This document shows positions 37,723 through 47,338 of a stretch of DNA of 55,574 nt, one piece after another. The position numbers and the translations under genes were made by a program. The stretch lies in assembly GCA_902385225.1 (NCBI GenBank), contig CABMEU010000016.1, positions 1 through 55,574 on the forward strand, read 5' to 3'. This DNA is from an uncultured archaeon. Its GTDB lineage: Archaea > Iainarchaeota > Iainarchaeia > Iainarchaeales > JAAZKV01. The notes beneath the pieces are model-generated. The model saw nothing but the letters and a program-made list of their open reading frames with translations, was not told where the DNA came from and ran no database searches. Numbering within the stretch: the stretch's first letter is position 1; each line of letters starts with the position of its first letter.

Positions 37723-40059
37723 ATGAAGCAAGCCAAAGAGAAAAGCGCAAAAATTGAGGCAAAACCTGTTGCTGAGAAAGAACCAAAGGATAAGGTTCAC
37801 TGGGCTGATGAGATTGCAATGCAAGTGGTTAAGGCAAAACCAAATCAGGATTCTTTTACTGTTGCCTCAGGAATTACTCCTTCAGGGGTTGTGCATATCG
37901 GGAATTTTAGGGAAATAATTACTGTTGATTTAGTTGCTAAGGCATTACGAAAACTCGGGAAAAAAGTTAGGTTCATTTACTCCTGGGATGATTATGATGT
38001 TTTTAGAAAAGTTCCAGTGAATATGCCAAAGCAGGAAATGCTCACAAAGCACTTGCGCTATCCAATAGTTGATGTGCCTGACCCGTTTGGAAAAGAAAAG
38101 AGTTATGCTCGGCACTTTGAAGTAGAAGTTGAGAGGCGCCTCCCGGATGTTGGAATTAATGTTGAGTTCATTTACCAGGCTGACAGATACAAAAAATCTT
38201 TTTACGCTGAAGAAATAAAGTTCGCGATGATTAATAGAAAACGAATCGCAAAAATACTTGATTTGTATAGAGAAGAGCCTCTTGAAGAGAATTGGTATCC
38301 TTCCTCAATCTTTTGCGAGAAGTGCCGCTCAGATGAAACAGAAATTACTGGTTATGATGAGAAATATTTGGTTTCATATAAATGCGTTTGCGGGCATACA
38401 GATACTTTTGATATTAGAAAAAAAGGAATAATTAAACTCGTTTGGCGCGTTGATTGGCCGATGAGGTGGAATTTTGAGAAAGTTGATTTTGAGCCGAGTG
38501 GAAAAGACCATTCAAGCGAAGGCGGAAGCAATACAACAGCGGCACTAATAGTAAAAGAACTTTGGGGAAGAGAGGCGCCGATTCACTTGATGTATGAATT
38601 CATTGCGATTAAGGGGCAGGGCGGAAAAATGTCCTCCTCAAAAGGAAATACAGTTGATTTAAATGAAATGCTTGAAGTATATTCTCCAGAACTATTGAGA
38701 TACACTTTTGCCTCAAAGAAACCATCAAAATCCTTTGAAATTAGCTTTGAAGGGATGGATGTGATTAGAGCATATTCAGAATTCCAAAAAGTTGAGCGAA
38801 TGTACTTTGGAAAAGAACCAATTGACAAAGAAGATGTTGAGCTAAACAATAGAGTTTACGAACTTAGCTGTGTTAATATTCCAAAACAAATGCCCGAGCA
38901 AATTGATTTTAGGCACATGGTGACAGTTGCGCAAACATACCAATTTGATAAGAAGAAAATCGCGGAATTCTTTAACTCAAAAGACAAGAAGTACTGCGAC
39001 TTGATGGTTGATAGAGCAAAGGCGTGGATAACTGATTATGCGGAAGAGAGTTTCAAGTTCTCTGTTAATGAAGAAGCCAGCGATGAAGCAAAAACTTTGC
39101 TCTCTGAGAATCAGAAAAAAGCGATAAAACTTGTTTCTTCCCAGCTTGTTGGAAAGAAAGAGGATGAACTAATTGAATTGTTTGGTAAAGTTACGAAAGA
39201 AACCTCTCTTGACCAAAAAACTTTCTTTACCGCGTTTTACAGGGCGCTTATCAACAAAGACTTTGGACCAAAACTTACTCACTTCATGCTAGTAATTGGT
39301 TTGCCAAAAGTGAAAAAGATACTTGATTCGGTTGAGAAACCAGTTTCAAAGAAAGCTGTGTCAAATTCAAAAGAACTTGACTTGAATGGATTAAACTTTG
39401 AGATAAATAGTGAAATAACTTCAAAGTATCCTCAGTTTCGCTCAGGAATAGTTGTTCTTAATGGAGTGAATAACGTAAAAGAGAATAAGGAAATCACTGC
39501 ACTCCTCCGCTCTGCAGAAAATGATTTACGCGCAAGATTTGCGGGAGTAGAGCCAATTACAATTCCTCAACTAAAAGCATGGAGGGATGCTTATGCATTG
39601 TTCAACGGCGACCCTGCGAAGAACAAGCCCTCTGTGGATGCACTCGTTCGAAGAGTATTGAATAATAATTCGCTTCCAAACATTAATGCGCTAGTTGATT
39701 TGTATAATTATATCTCAATCAAACATCTTTTGCCTGCAGGCGGGGATGATTTGGATAAAGTTGAGGGAAAAGTAAGGCTTTGCATCGCTGATGGCACTGA
39801 AGACTTTTTTATGATTGGCGGAAAAATGAAGGAGCACCCAAACAGGGGCGAAGTAATTTACCGTGATGATAAAGATGTTCTTTGCAGGCGCTGGAACTGG
39901 AGAGAAGCGGACAAAACCAAGTTCACCGAAAGCACAAAGAATGCTGTTGTGTATATTGAAAGCATGCTAAAAGAAGATGATTTGGATGGCGCGCTAAAAG
40001 AATTCTGCACGCTTGCTGAGAAATATCTTAAAGCAAAAGCTGAATATCGCCTTTTGTAG
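37723..40059 (+). CDS. lysS: Class I lysyl-tRNA synthetase with C-terminal B3/B4 domain
   Basis: SGITPSGVVHIGNFREI, GGKMSSSKGN; from about nt 39376 onward B3/B4-like (SLPNINALVDLYNYISIKHLLPAGGDDLDKVEG...RRWNWREADKTKFTESTKNAVVYIES). Confidence 0.88.
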   Translation: MKQAKEKSAKIEAKPVAEKEPKDKVHWADEIAMQVVKAKPNQDSFTVASGITPSGVVHIGNFREIITVDLVAKALRKLGKKVRFIYSWDDYDVFRKVPVNMPKQEMLTKHLRYPIVDVPDPFGKEKSYARHFEVEVERRLPDVGINVEFIYQADRYKKSFYAEEIKFAMINRKRIAKILDLYREEPLEENWYPSSIFCEKCRSDETEITGYDEKYLVSYKCVCGHTDTFDIRKKGIIKLVWRVDWPMRWNFEKVDFEPSGKDHSSEGGSNTTAALIVKELWGREAPIHLMYEFIAIKGQGGKMSSSKGNTVDLNEMLEVYSPELLRYTFASKKPSKSFEISFEGMDVIRAYSEFQKVERMYFGKEPIDKEDVELNNRVYELSCVNIPKQMPEQIDFRHMVTVAQTYQFDKKKIAEFFNSKDKKYCDLMVDRAKAWITDYAEESFKFSVNEEASDEAKTLLSENQKKAIKLVSSQLVGKKEDELIELFGKVTKETSLDQKTFFTAFYRALINKDFGPKLTHFMLVIGLPKVKKILDSVEKPVSKKAVSNSKELDLNGLNFEINSEITSKYPQFRSGIVVLNGVNNVKENKEITALLRSAENDLRARFAGVEPITIPQLKAWRDAYALFNGDPAKNKPSVDALVRRVLNNNSLPNINALVDLYNYISIKHLLPAGGDDLDKVEGKVRLCIADGTEDFFMIGGKMKEHPNRGEVIYRDDKDVLCRRWNWREADKTKFTESTKNAVVYIESMLKEDDLDGALKEFCTLAEKYLKAKAEYRLL

Positions 40060-40119
40060 TAACTTTTTCACGTAAGGCAAATTTATATACCTCTTAAATG
40101 TTCTATATTGCAGATTCGC

Positions 40120-40872
40120 ATGGCTATTGAGGAAGTTCTAAGAACAAAGACGGGTATACAGGGTTTGGATAAGGCGCTAAATGGCGGTTTTCCGCAAGGA
40201 AATATTGTTCTTGTTTCAGGCGGAGCAGGAACAGGAAAATCAACTTTTTGCTTACAATTCTTAGTTAATGGAGCTACTTTGTTTGGGGAAAAAGGACTCT
40301 ATGTCTCAACTGAACAGAATAGGGCAGAATTAGCCAAGCAAGCCGCTGGGTTTGACTGGAAATTAGCTGACCTTGAGCAAAGAGGACTAATAAAAGTTGT
40401 TTATTTTGATATTACTGGTCCTGATGGATTCTCTGACCAGCTAAACAAGCTAATAACAGAATTCAAGCCAAAGAGACTCATAATAGATTCACTAACAACA
40501 CTCACTGATTCATTAATCGTTTCAGGCATGGGCGAAGACAAAGCATTCTCCTTAGTTCAAATAGCTGAAACAGTTAACCCCATACCAAGAACAGAACAAA
40601 TCATCACCAAGAATATTTTGTACAGCTTGTTTAGAGAAATAAAGAAATCCGGAATAACCACACTCCTCACAACCGAACTACCCGAAGACCAAAGAACCCT
40701 AAGCGCAGACGGAGTAAGCGAATTCATTGCGGACGGGGTACTGTTACTTAATGCGGTTCCAGTTGGGGATACTTTGAATAGATCAATTCTTGTAAGAAAA
40801 ATGAGATACACAAAGATTGATGCCGGAATGAAATCTTATGATATAATTGAGTCTGGAATTTCTATTGAGTAG
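40120..40872 (+). CDS. KaiC/RAD55-like RecA-fold ATPase
   Basis: TGIQGLDKALNGGFPQGNIVLVSGGAGTGKSTFCLQFL; TATA-like tttatata about 35 nt upstream. Confidence 0.9.
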   Translation: MAIEEVLRTKTGIQGLDKALNGGFPQGNIVLVSGGAGTGKSTFCLQFLVNGATLFGEKGLYVSTEQNRAELAKQAAGFDWKLADLEQRGLIKVVYFDITGPDGFSDQLNKLITEFKPKRLIIDSLTTLTDSLIVSGMGEDKAFSLVQIAETVNPIPRTEQIITKNILYSLFREIKKSGITTLLTTELPEDQRTLSADGVSEFIADGVLLLNAVPVGDTLNRSILVRKMRYTKIDAGMKSYDIIESGISIE

Positions 40873-40878
40873 GTTTAA

Positions 40879-42015
40879 ATGGCATCAGTAAAAGATACAG
40901 TAACTTCTGTATTCATAAAAAATTTTATTATTCCAAAGGCGCAAGTTCTTGACCAGCCTGGCTTTATTATATTTAAGATGGGCGGGAAATCAAAGGTTTA
41001 TTCAAGACAGATTATATTTCCAGAAAGTTTTTTGGTTGATCTTGAAACACAACTTGTTGAGAAATATGGTGATTCAGGTAGAGAAGCACTATATTTAGCT
41101 GGAAAAAAATTTGGTTACTTGTTTGCCAGTATGGGTAATTTTTTCTCAGCAAAGAACTTTCAAGATAATAAAAAGTTAGTTGAGTATGTTGGGCTCTTAA
41201 ACAATTTTATTGAAGGAACATATGCAAAAAAGATGACTTTTGAAGCCGATTTGAATATCCCGAAGGTGGATTTCTTCTTAGACAATTTTATTAGTTGTAA
41301 TAAATCTGGACTCGGGTATTTTCTTCCAACTGGTGCGGCAGCTGGACTTTTATGTTATCTTCTTGAACGTGATGATATTGAAGGAGTTCAAACTGATTGT
41401 CAAGGTAATGGTAGCTCAGTTTGCAAAGTTGTTTATTCAATTCCAAGTTATTTCAGCGAGAAGAACATAAAGTTTATTCAAAAGAATCCATTTGAAAAGG
41501 TTTTAGTTGGGGCAGAGTATGCAAATTGGAATAAAACACAGCCAACCAAATATTCACAAGATAGCTTTCAAAAGCTCTTAAATTCAAAGTTCTTCTCTTA
41601 TAGCCAAGGAATAATCGAGAAAGACTCAAAAAGGTATTTTATATTTGAAGCAAGCGGGCCATACATTATTGAGAATGAATTGAGTGGAATTAAAGGCTTC
41701 ACAGAAATTTTGTTGAATGCCAGTGTAAAAGAAGGGGAGAACTTATTCTTTATTGGGGCAAAGAATATTAAAGGACTTTCAGACTTATTAACAGCTTTTG
41801 GTTGGGGGGATGTTTTTATATTAAAAAAGGCGGATAAATACTTAGTAAATATTGATTATTATCCATGGACTTTGCTTTATGAAAGATCAGATTTTATTAT
41901 AATCCAAGGAATTTTACAAGGCGCATTATCAAAAATAGATAACAGACCAGTATCTTTTTCTTCTAAAAAAAAGAACTTTAATAGTGGTGGGTTGTCAGTA
42001 TCATTTTTTGAATGA
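40879..42015 (+). CDS. V4R-like domain protein
   Basis: GREALYLAGKKFGYLFA... and GVQTDCQGNGSSVCKVVYSIP. Confidence 0.65.
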   Translation: MASVKDTVTSVFIKNFIIPKAQVLDQPGFIIFKMGGKSKVYSRQIIFPESFLVDLETQLVEKYGDSGREALYLAGKKFGYLFASMGNFFSAKNFQDNKKLVEYVGLLNNFIEGTYAKKMTFEADLNIPKVDFFLDNFISCNKSGLGYFLPTGAAAGLLCYLLERDDIEGVQTDCQGNGSSVCKVVYSIPSYFSEKNIKFIQKNPFEKVLVGAEYANWNKTQPTKYSQDSFQKLLNSKFFSYSQGIIEKDSKRYFIFEASGPYIIENELSGIKGFTEILLNASVKEGENLFFIGAKNIKGLSDLLTAFGWGDVFILKKADKYLVNIDYYPWTLLYERSDFIIIQGILQGALSKIDNRPVSFSSKKKNFNSGGLSVSFFE

Positions 42016-43920
42016 AGTGTCTTTCTTTGAGATTGTTATTAATCCATCAAAGGAAGTTTTTACATTCCCAAATACTGATTCTAATTCACTTAAATACTTG
42101 TCAAGGAATGGAAATTCTTGTTGGGATGGGACATTGTGCATAACCCACATTGGGGTACGAACTTGTTTTGCCTTGTGTGTCAGTTGATAAATAACACAAA
42201 AGCCACCATCTTCAAGAGCGGCATAAATCCTTTTATAAAACAAGGTTCTCTTTTTTACTGGTATGTGATTAATAACAAATGATAAAAAGATTATTTTATA
42301 TTTCTCATTTAGTGGTTTATCTAATATATTGTGTGTAAATAATTTTGCTCTTTTTAAATTCTCAAGCTTTAATGTATTTCCCTCTTTTTGTAATCTAATA
42401 TCTATCTTGTCTTTTGCTATCCTAATGGATTTTGAGCTTGGGTCAGTTCCAGATAAATTAACTTGAATTGGCATCTCATCTAAAATATTCATCAAGGATG
42501 TTCCAGTCCCACAACCTAAATCAAGTATTTTATCATTTTTATTTATTAGCTTTGTAAAAGATTTAATTGCGAGCTTCCTAAATGAGTATGGTGCTTCTGA
42601 CATTAACTTATCCCAAAGGATGGCACTTTGCTCTTCATCAAAACTCGAATTAAAAGATGTTTTCCCGGTTAATAGGGTATTTTTGGCTTTTGGAACCATT
42701 GAGAACGTCCATTTATGTGATGCCGGATAATGTTTCTTCATATAATTAAGCTCAGCTTCAGCTAATGTGTGTGGTATTTTTATTAAATAATACTTCTCTT
42801 CTCTATGCGCTAATACTTTCTCCCCAGTAAGCAAATCTAATAAATACTCTAATAGGTTCAAATTCTTAATTTTTAATCTTGAGGACAACTCATTAAGATC
42901 GGTACCTTTTTCTAAATAAGGTCTGCCGCCAATGGAATCTAATGTTTCCCAGGCAAACCAATTATATCCTTTTTTTGCAATTGTTAATGCTTTTACATCC
43001 ATTCGAAATCTTTTGTTGAATCCAAGATTAATAATTAGGTTTAATATGTCGTGGATTTTATTGGATTTAATTGCAGATTTAGTATTACTCTTCTCTGTTA
43101 TGTCTCGTGGGGTATATTCATAAGTGTTATTTAAAAGGACAACAAAAAAACCAGCGTTCGTGAGTAAGGTGTTATTTATTAAAAAAACGCTTATAATGTT
43201 CAAAACGAAAAATCCAGTGGCTTGAACATAGATTTTATGTAAAAGGTAATCATTTTTCATGGTGAATAATAGCACAACAACTATAAAAATTGGGATTAAA
43301 ATATCGAATCTAATTATTAGTATTGGGGCGATGGCTAAAAACATAATAACTATTTTTGTAAAATCTACTCCTACTCTTTTTGGCAGTGTGTATTTGTCTT
43401 TTTCTATATCTCTCAAATCCCCCAAAAGATTTCTGGAACAGGTAATAAGGAATATTGAAAGCAAAATTATCCAATAAGTTTCAAAAATTTTCAGGATGGG
43501 TAAATAGAAACTTAATATAGTAACTAAAATTAATACTTCTAAGAAGCCCCTAAAGATAAAACTTATTGGGGCTAGCAGCCAATTCTTGTTTTTCAGAGAA
43601 TAACATACAAAAGTTATTAATGCAATGAACAAAAATATTAGTGCTTCTGTGTGTATTAGTCCAATGCAAAATACAAGTATAATTCCGAGTGTGATGGGGA
43701 TTATTTTGTTTGTGTGTTCTCGATGATCCGTACTCGAATGCATAACTTCTTTTCCAAGGATTATTGTTGTCCAAAACAGGATTCCAATAGCCACGTCACG
43801 AAGAATATTTACATCAAACTCAGTTAAGAAAAGTATTGTTGGGATTAGTGATATTAAAATGATGTTAATAACGGTGTACAAGCGAATTAGTAGAAAATAC
43901 TTCTTTAGTGCTGAAAGCAT
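42001..43920 (-). CDS. UbiA-type prenyltransferase fused to SAM-dependent methyltransferase
   Basis: N-term multi-TM with LLGDLRDIEKDKYTLPKRVG; C-term DKILDLGCGTGTSLMNIL and O-MT-like middle. Confidence 0.82.
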   Translation of the reverse strand: MLSALKKYFLLIRLYTVINIILISLIPTILFLTEFDVNILRDVAIGILFWTTIILGKEVMHSSTDHREHTNKIIPITLGIILVFCIGLIHTEALIFLFIALITFVCYSLKNKNWLLAPISFIFRGFLEVLILVTILSFYLPILKIFETYWIILLSIFLITCSRNLLGDLRDIEKDKYTLPKRVGVDFTKIVIMFLAIAPILIIRFDILIPIFIVVVLLFTMKNDYLLHKIYVQATGFFVLNIISVFLINNTLLTNAGFFVVLLNNTYEYTPRDITEKSNTKSAIKSNKIHDILNLIINLGFNKRFRMDVKALTIAKKGYNWFAWETLDSIGGRPYLEKGTDLNELSSRLKIKNLNLLEYLLDLLTGEKVLAHREEKYYLIKIPHTLAEAELNYMKKHYPASHKWTFSMVPKAKNTLLTGKTSFNSSFDEEQSAILWDKLMSEAPYSFRKLAIKSFTKLINKNDKILDLGCGTGTSLMNILDEMPIQVNLSGTDPSSKSIRIAKDKIDIRLQKEGNTLKLENLKRAKLFTHNILDKPLNEKYKIIFLSFVINHIPVKKRTLFYKRIYAALEDGGFCVIYQLTHKAKQVRTPMWVMHNVPSQQEFPFLDKYLSELESVFGNVKTSFDGLITISKKDTSFKK

Positions 43921-43957
43921 TAAGATTAAATAGCTGTTAGGGTATAAAAGTTTTTAG

Positions 43958-45037
43958 ATGGGTCAAATTACGATTGTTGGTGCGAGTTTATCGGGTCTTT
44001 CTGCAGCATCTTGGCTCTCAAATAATGGGTTTAGGGTTAAAGTTTTTGAACGAGGTTCAGGGATTGGTCATTTTCGTGGGCAAGATTTTCAGGTTATTCG
44101 AAATTATGGTGCTGATAAAGGCTTCTGTGATTCATTAAAAGATTACAAAATTGATATAAAACATAAACAACCAATAAATAAAATAATTAAATATGCCCCA
44201 TCTGGACGAACAATGGAAGTTGTTGCAAATGGGAACCCATTATTCTTTGTGATTAAACGCGGGAAATCACCGCTTTCGCTAGATTCACAAATTTTTAATT
44301 CAATTAACAAGAACAATCTTGATCTTGAGTTAAATAAAACGGTTAATGTTTTGTCTGGGGATATAGTTGCCACGGGACCAGTTTTGAGGAATGTTTTTGG
44401 GGTAGGGTATGTTTTTGAAGGGGTTGATGTAAATCCAGAGGAGATTCATCTCTTCATGGACAATAAATATGCGCCTAATGGTTATATTTATGTAGCCCCT
44501 TTTGGAAAGGATACGCTTTGTATTGCAGCCGTATCATTTGATGCTACTTTTGAATTGAAAATGTTGTTAGACCGATTTCTAGAAAAAAACGAAGTTGTTC
44601 AAGAATTAATAACTAACTATTCAAAAAAAGAAACTTTTAGCGGATATGGTTATTGTAATTATCCTGAAACAGCCGAGATTGATGGGAAATTATTTGTTGG
44701 TGCTGCGGCAGGGTTTGTTGAAGCGGCCAGAGGGTTTGGTGTTAAATATGCTATCTTATCAGGGCTGCTTGCTGCAGAGTCAATTCTAACTGGTAAAAGT
44801 TATGATTCTTTATGGAAAGGATCATTTGGCAATGAGCTAAAAGATAGTTTGTATCGCCATTTTTTGCTTTCTGAACTTACTGACTCTCAATATGAGCGTT
44901 TATTGTCTGAAGAAAAAGTTTCGGTCAAAGAATACAAAAAAATTCCTTCTGGGTTAGCTGATCTTTATAAATCAATTCGATTTTCGCAGGAGCTTAAAAA
45001 CTGGCAAAACCAATATTCCTTACACAAATTGTTTTAA
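43958..45037 (+). CDS. Geranylgeranyl-reductase-like FAD oxidoreductase
   Basis: ITIVGASLSGLSAASWLSNNGFRVKVFERG; KLFVGAAAGFVEAARGFGVKYAILSGLLAAESI. Confidence 0.8.
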   Translation: MGQITIVGASLSGLSAASWLSNNGFRVKVFERGSGIGHFRGQDFQVIRNYGADKGFCDSLKDYKIDIKHKQPINKIIKYAPSGRTMEVVANGNPLFFVIKRGKSPLSLDSQIFNSINKNNLDLELNKTVNVLSGDIVATGPVLRNVFGVGYVFEGVDVNPEEIHLFMDNKYAPNGYIYVAPFGKDTLCIAAVSFDATFELKMLLDRFLEKNEVVQELITNYSKKETFSGYGYCNYPETAEIDGKLFVGAAAGFVEAARGFGVKYAILSGLLAAESILTGKSYDSLWKGSFGNELKDSLYRHFLLSELTDSQYERLLSEEKVSVKEYKKIPSGLADLYKSIRFSQELKNWQNQYSLHKLF

Positions 45038-45079
45038 GGAATAAATTGTTTTTTTAACCATTTGTCTGCTTATCTTAAC

Positions 45080-45898
45080 ATGGTTTTAGGGCTTGTTATT
45101 CCAAATAACACAAATTCTTCCTCAAAGGATTTGGTAATAAATGTTTTGTCTGATGAGTGGCCTCTTAGTGCCAAAGAGATATTCGACCGGGTAAAAAGGC
45201 GTTCAACTGTTGTATTGTCGTATCAAGCAATACACAAAGTCATAAAATCTCTCGAAGCTAATAAAATATTGGTCAAAGATGGTCCTAAATATTTGATTAA
45301 CATTGATTGGGCTGATAATATTTATGGGTTTGCTCAATCACTAAAGACTAATCTTTTGTCTAGAAAGCAAGTATTTCCTTTGACGAAGGAATTGATTTTT
45401 TCTTCTGTTTATGAAGTTGATCAGTTTTTGGTGGGTTTGGGTAAATCATTAAACGCAGGACCTTCAGACAATTTTGCTTTACATTGGCATCATTTGTGGA
45501 TACCACTGTTTTTCTCTAAGGATACATACAAAGAGATGAAGAATTTGATAATTGGGGCAAATTATTATTGTGTTTCTCCATCAGACACACCTATTGATAG
45601 ATGGTGCCTTGCTTTTTGGAAAAAACTGGGGGTTAATGAGAAGATTGGGGTTAAGTGGACTTATGGTATTGATATGTTAATTTTTAAGGATATAATTGTT
45701 CAGGTGTTTTATCCTCCGGAAATAAAAATGGAGATTGACAAAGTATATGCTTCTACTAATGATCCTTCAAAACTCAATATTGAGGAGTTCTTCAAGACTG
45801 TTTTTGAGAAAAAAACTAGAATTCCAGTGTTAATAACGCACAATGAAGCGGTTGCAAAAGAACTCTTTGAGCAAACGAAGTCCCTGTTCGGCAAATAA
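45080..45898 (+). CDS. Winged-helix regulator with C-terminal sensor-like domain
   Basis: EWPLSAKEIFDRVKRRSTVVLSYQAIHKVIKSLEANKILVKDG. Confidence 0.65.
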   Translation: MVLGLVIPNNTNSSSKDLVINVLSDEWPLSAKEIFDRVKRRSTVVLSYQAIHKVIKSLEANKILVKDGPKYLINIDWADNIYGFAQSLKTNLLSRKQVFPLTKELIFSSVYEVDQFLVGLGKSLNAGPSDNFALHWHHLWIPLFFSKDTYKEMKNLIIGANYYCVSPSDTPIDRWCLAFWKKLGVNEKIGVKWTYGIDMLIFKDIIVQVFYPPEIKMEIDKVYASTNDPSKLNIEEFFKTVFEKKTRIPVLITHNEAVAKELFEQTKSLFGK

Positions 45899-45950
45899 TC
45901 TCTTTTGGAATGAATGTGCTGGATTGTGTTTCCATCTATTATTCACAAAA

Positions 45951-46637
45951 TCAATCTTTTAACTCAATTTTTATTGTTGTGAGTTTTGTTGTTGGTTTTC
46001 CGATGTTTAGTTGGATAATCATTTTGTTTAAGACTGCCATTTTGTCGTTAAGTTGTTTGCTTTCATAAAACCGATTTATTAAGGAATAAAGTTTTGGATC
46101 TAATTTAGCTATTTTTTTCACAAAATAATTCTCTTTAACTGGCAGGATTTTTTTTGAAAGGAAAAAAACGAACAGAATTTCTTTAAGTAGACAGTTCATT
46201 AAGAACAGTTTTTGTGTTTCATCTTCTCTTTCCTGTTCAATGTCTTGCAGCCTGTCGCCTATTTTGTATGCCCACCACTCAGCATCAAATTCTTCAAGCT
46301 TTTTATTAACAATTTCTTTTGCGGTTGGAATAAATTCGCTTAAGGAGTTATTCTTATCCAGAATTATTTTAGTATTCATAAACCACCCTGCCATATTGAA
46401 ATCTTTCTCGGTTTTTAGAATGTTCAGGGCATATTCTGATGGAAAGTAAAATAGTTCATGTTCTATTCCATTAATAACTTTTGATTCTCTTTTCCACCAG
46501 TTTTCATTAATTAATACAAAAACGTCTATGTCGTTGTGTTTTCCTTCAGGGTTGCGTGCATAAGAGCCAAAAATAAAAGCTCCTTCTGCATATTCTTTGT
46601 TTTTTAAGTATGTCAAAAGCCCTTTTTCTGAATTCAT
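45951..46637 (-). CDS. Nucleotidyltransferase-domain (MNT-like) protein
   Basis: GAFIFGSYARNPEGKHNDIDVFVLI. Confidence 0.8.
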   Translation of the reverse strand: MNSEKGLLTYLKNKEYAEGAFIFGSYARNPEGKHNDIDVFVLINENWWKRESKVINGIEHELFYFPSEYALNILKTEKDFNMAGWFMNTKIILDKNNSLSEFIPTAKEIVNKKLEEFDAEWWAYKIGDRLQDIEQEREDETQKLFLMNCLLKEILFVFFLSKKILPVKENYFVKKIAKLDPKLYSLINRFYESKQLNDKMAVLNKMIIQLNIGKPTTKLTTIKIELKD

Positions 46638-46735
46638 TTCAAGACCCTGCTTTGAGCTAATTGAGCCTAATCTCGTTATATTATTATCTTGAGGTTATCT
46701 GTTGAGATTAGTTCATAAATTTTTCGTAGTGTTAT

Positions 46736-47212
46736 TTGGTCATGAAATTGTCTGTTCTTTGTTATGTAACTAAAAATGGGAAGACATTGATGTTGCACCG
46801 TGTGAAGAAAGAAAGCGATTTAACTAATGGGCATTATGGTAAATGGAATGGCTTGGGCGGAAAAATTGAGCATAATGAGTCTCCTGAAGAGGCTGTAAAA
46901 AGAGAAGTTTTTGAGGAATCAGGGCTTACAATAAAGAAGCCTGTATTAAAAGGCATAATTACTTGCCCCGAAACAAGTACGGATGAAGAGTGGATAATTT
47001 TCATTTTTATTGCAAAGAAGTTTAAGGGTAACCTAATTGAATGCAATGAGGGTGATTTAGAGTGGGTTAAAACTTCTGAAATAAAAAAGCTGAATCTGTG
47101 GCAAGCTGACTATTTGCTTTTGCCACTGCTAAACAAAAAAGGAATATTCACAGCAAAAATTACTTATGATAATGGAAAAGTAATTCATTCAATTATAAAC
47201 AAATACAAGTAA
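46736..47212 (+). CDS. NUDIX hydrolase (MutT-like)
   Basis: GGKIEHNESPEEAVKREVFEESGL. Confidence 0.9.
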   Translation: MVMKLSVLCYVTKNGKTLMLHRVKKESDLTNGHYGKWNGLGGKIEHNESPEEAVKREVFEESGLTIKKPVLKGIITCPETSTDEEWIIFIFIAKKFKGNLIECNEGDLEWVKTSEIKKLNLWQADYLLLPLLNKKGIFTAKITYDNGKVIHSIINKYK

Positions 47213-47338
47213 CTACGCAGGCGCAAATTCATGTAGTGCTAAAGGTGTATACAAAACAAGAAAAGACAATCTCTTAGTCGCGTTTCGCAAAGCGGGCGGA
47301 GCAATAATTTTTATTAACAAAAAATATGGCTTTTGTGG

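Noticed and set aside
42001-43920. UbiA-MT fusion as a sequencing or assembly artefact
   Set aside because: The frame is continuous, with a linker and an O-MT-like middle region and no homopolymer at the junction; still worth checking against reads
45951-46637. MNT/HEPN toxin-antitoxin pair
   Set aside because: Only the nucleotidyltransferase-like gene is recognisable and no separate HEPN partner is adjacent
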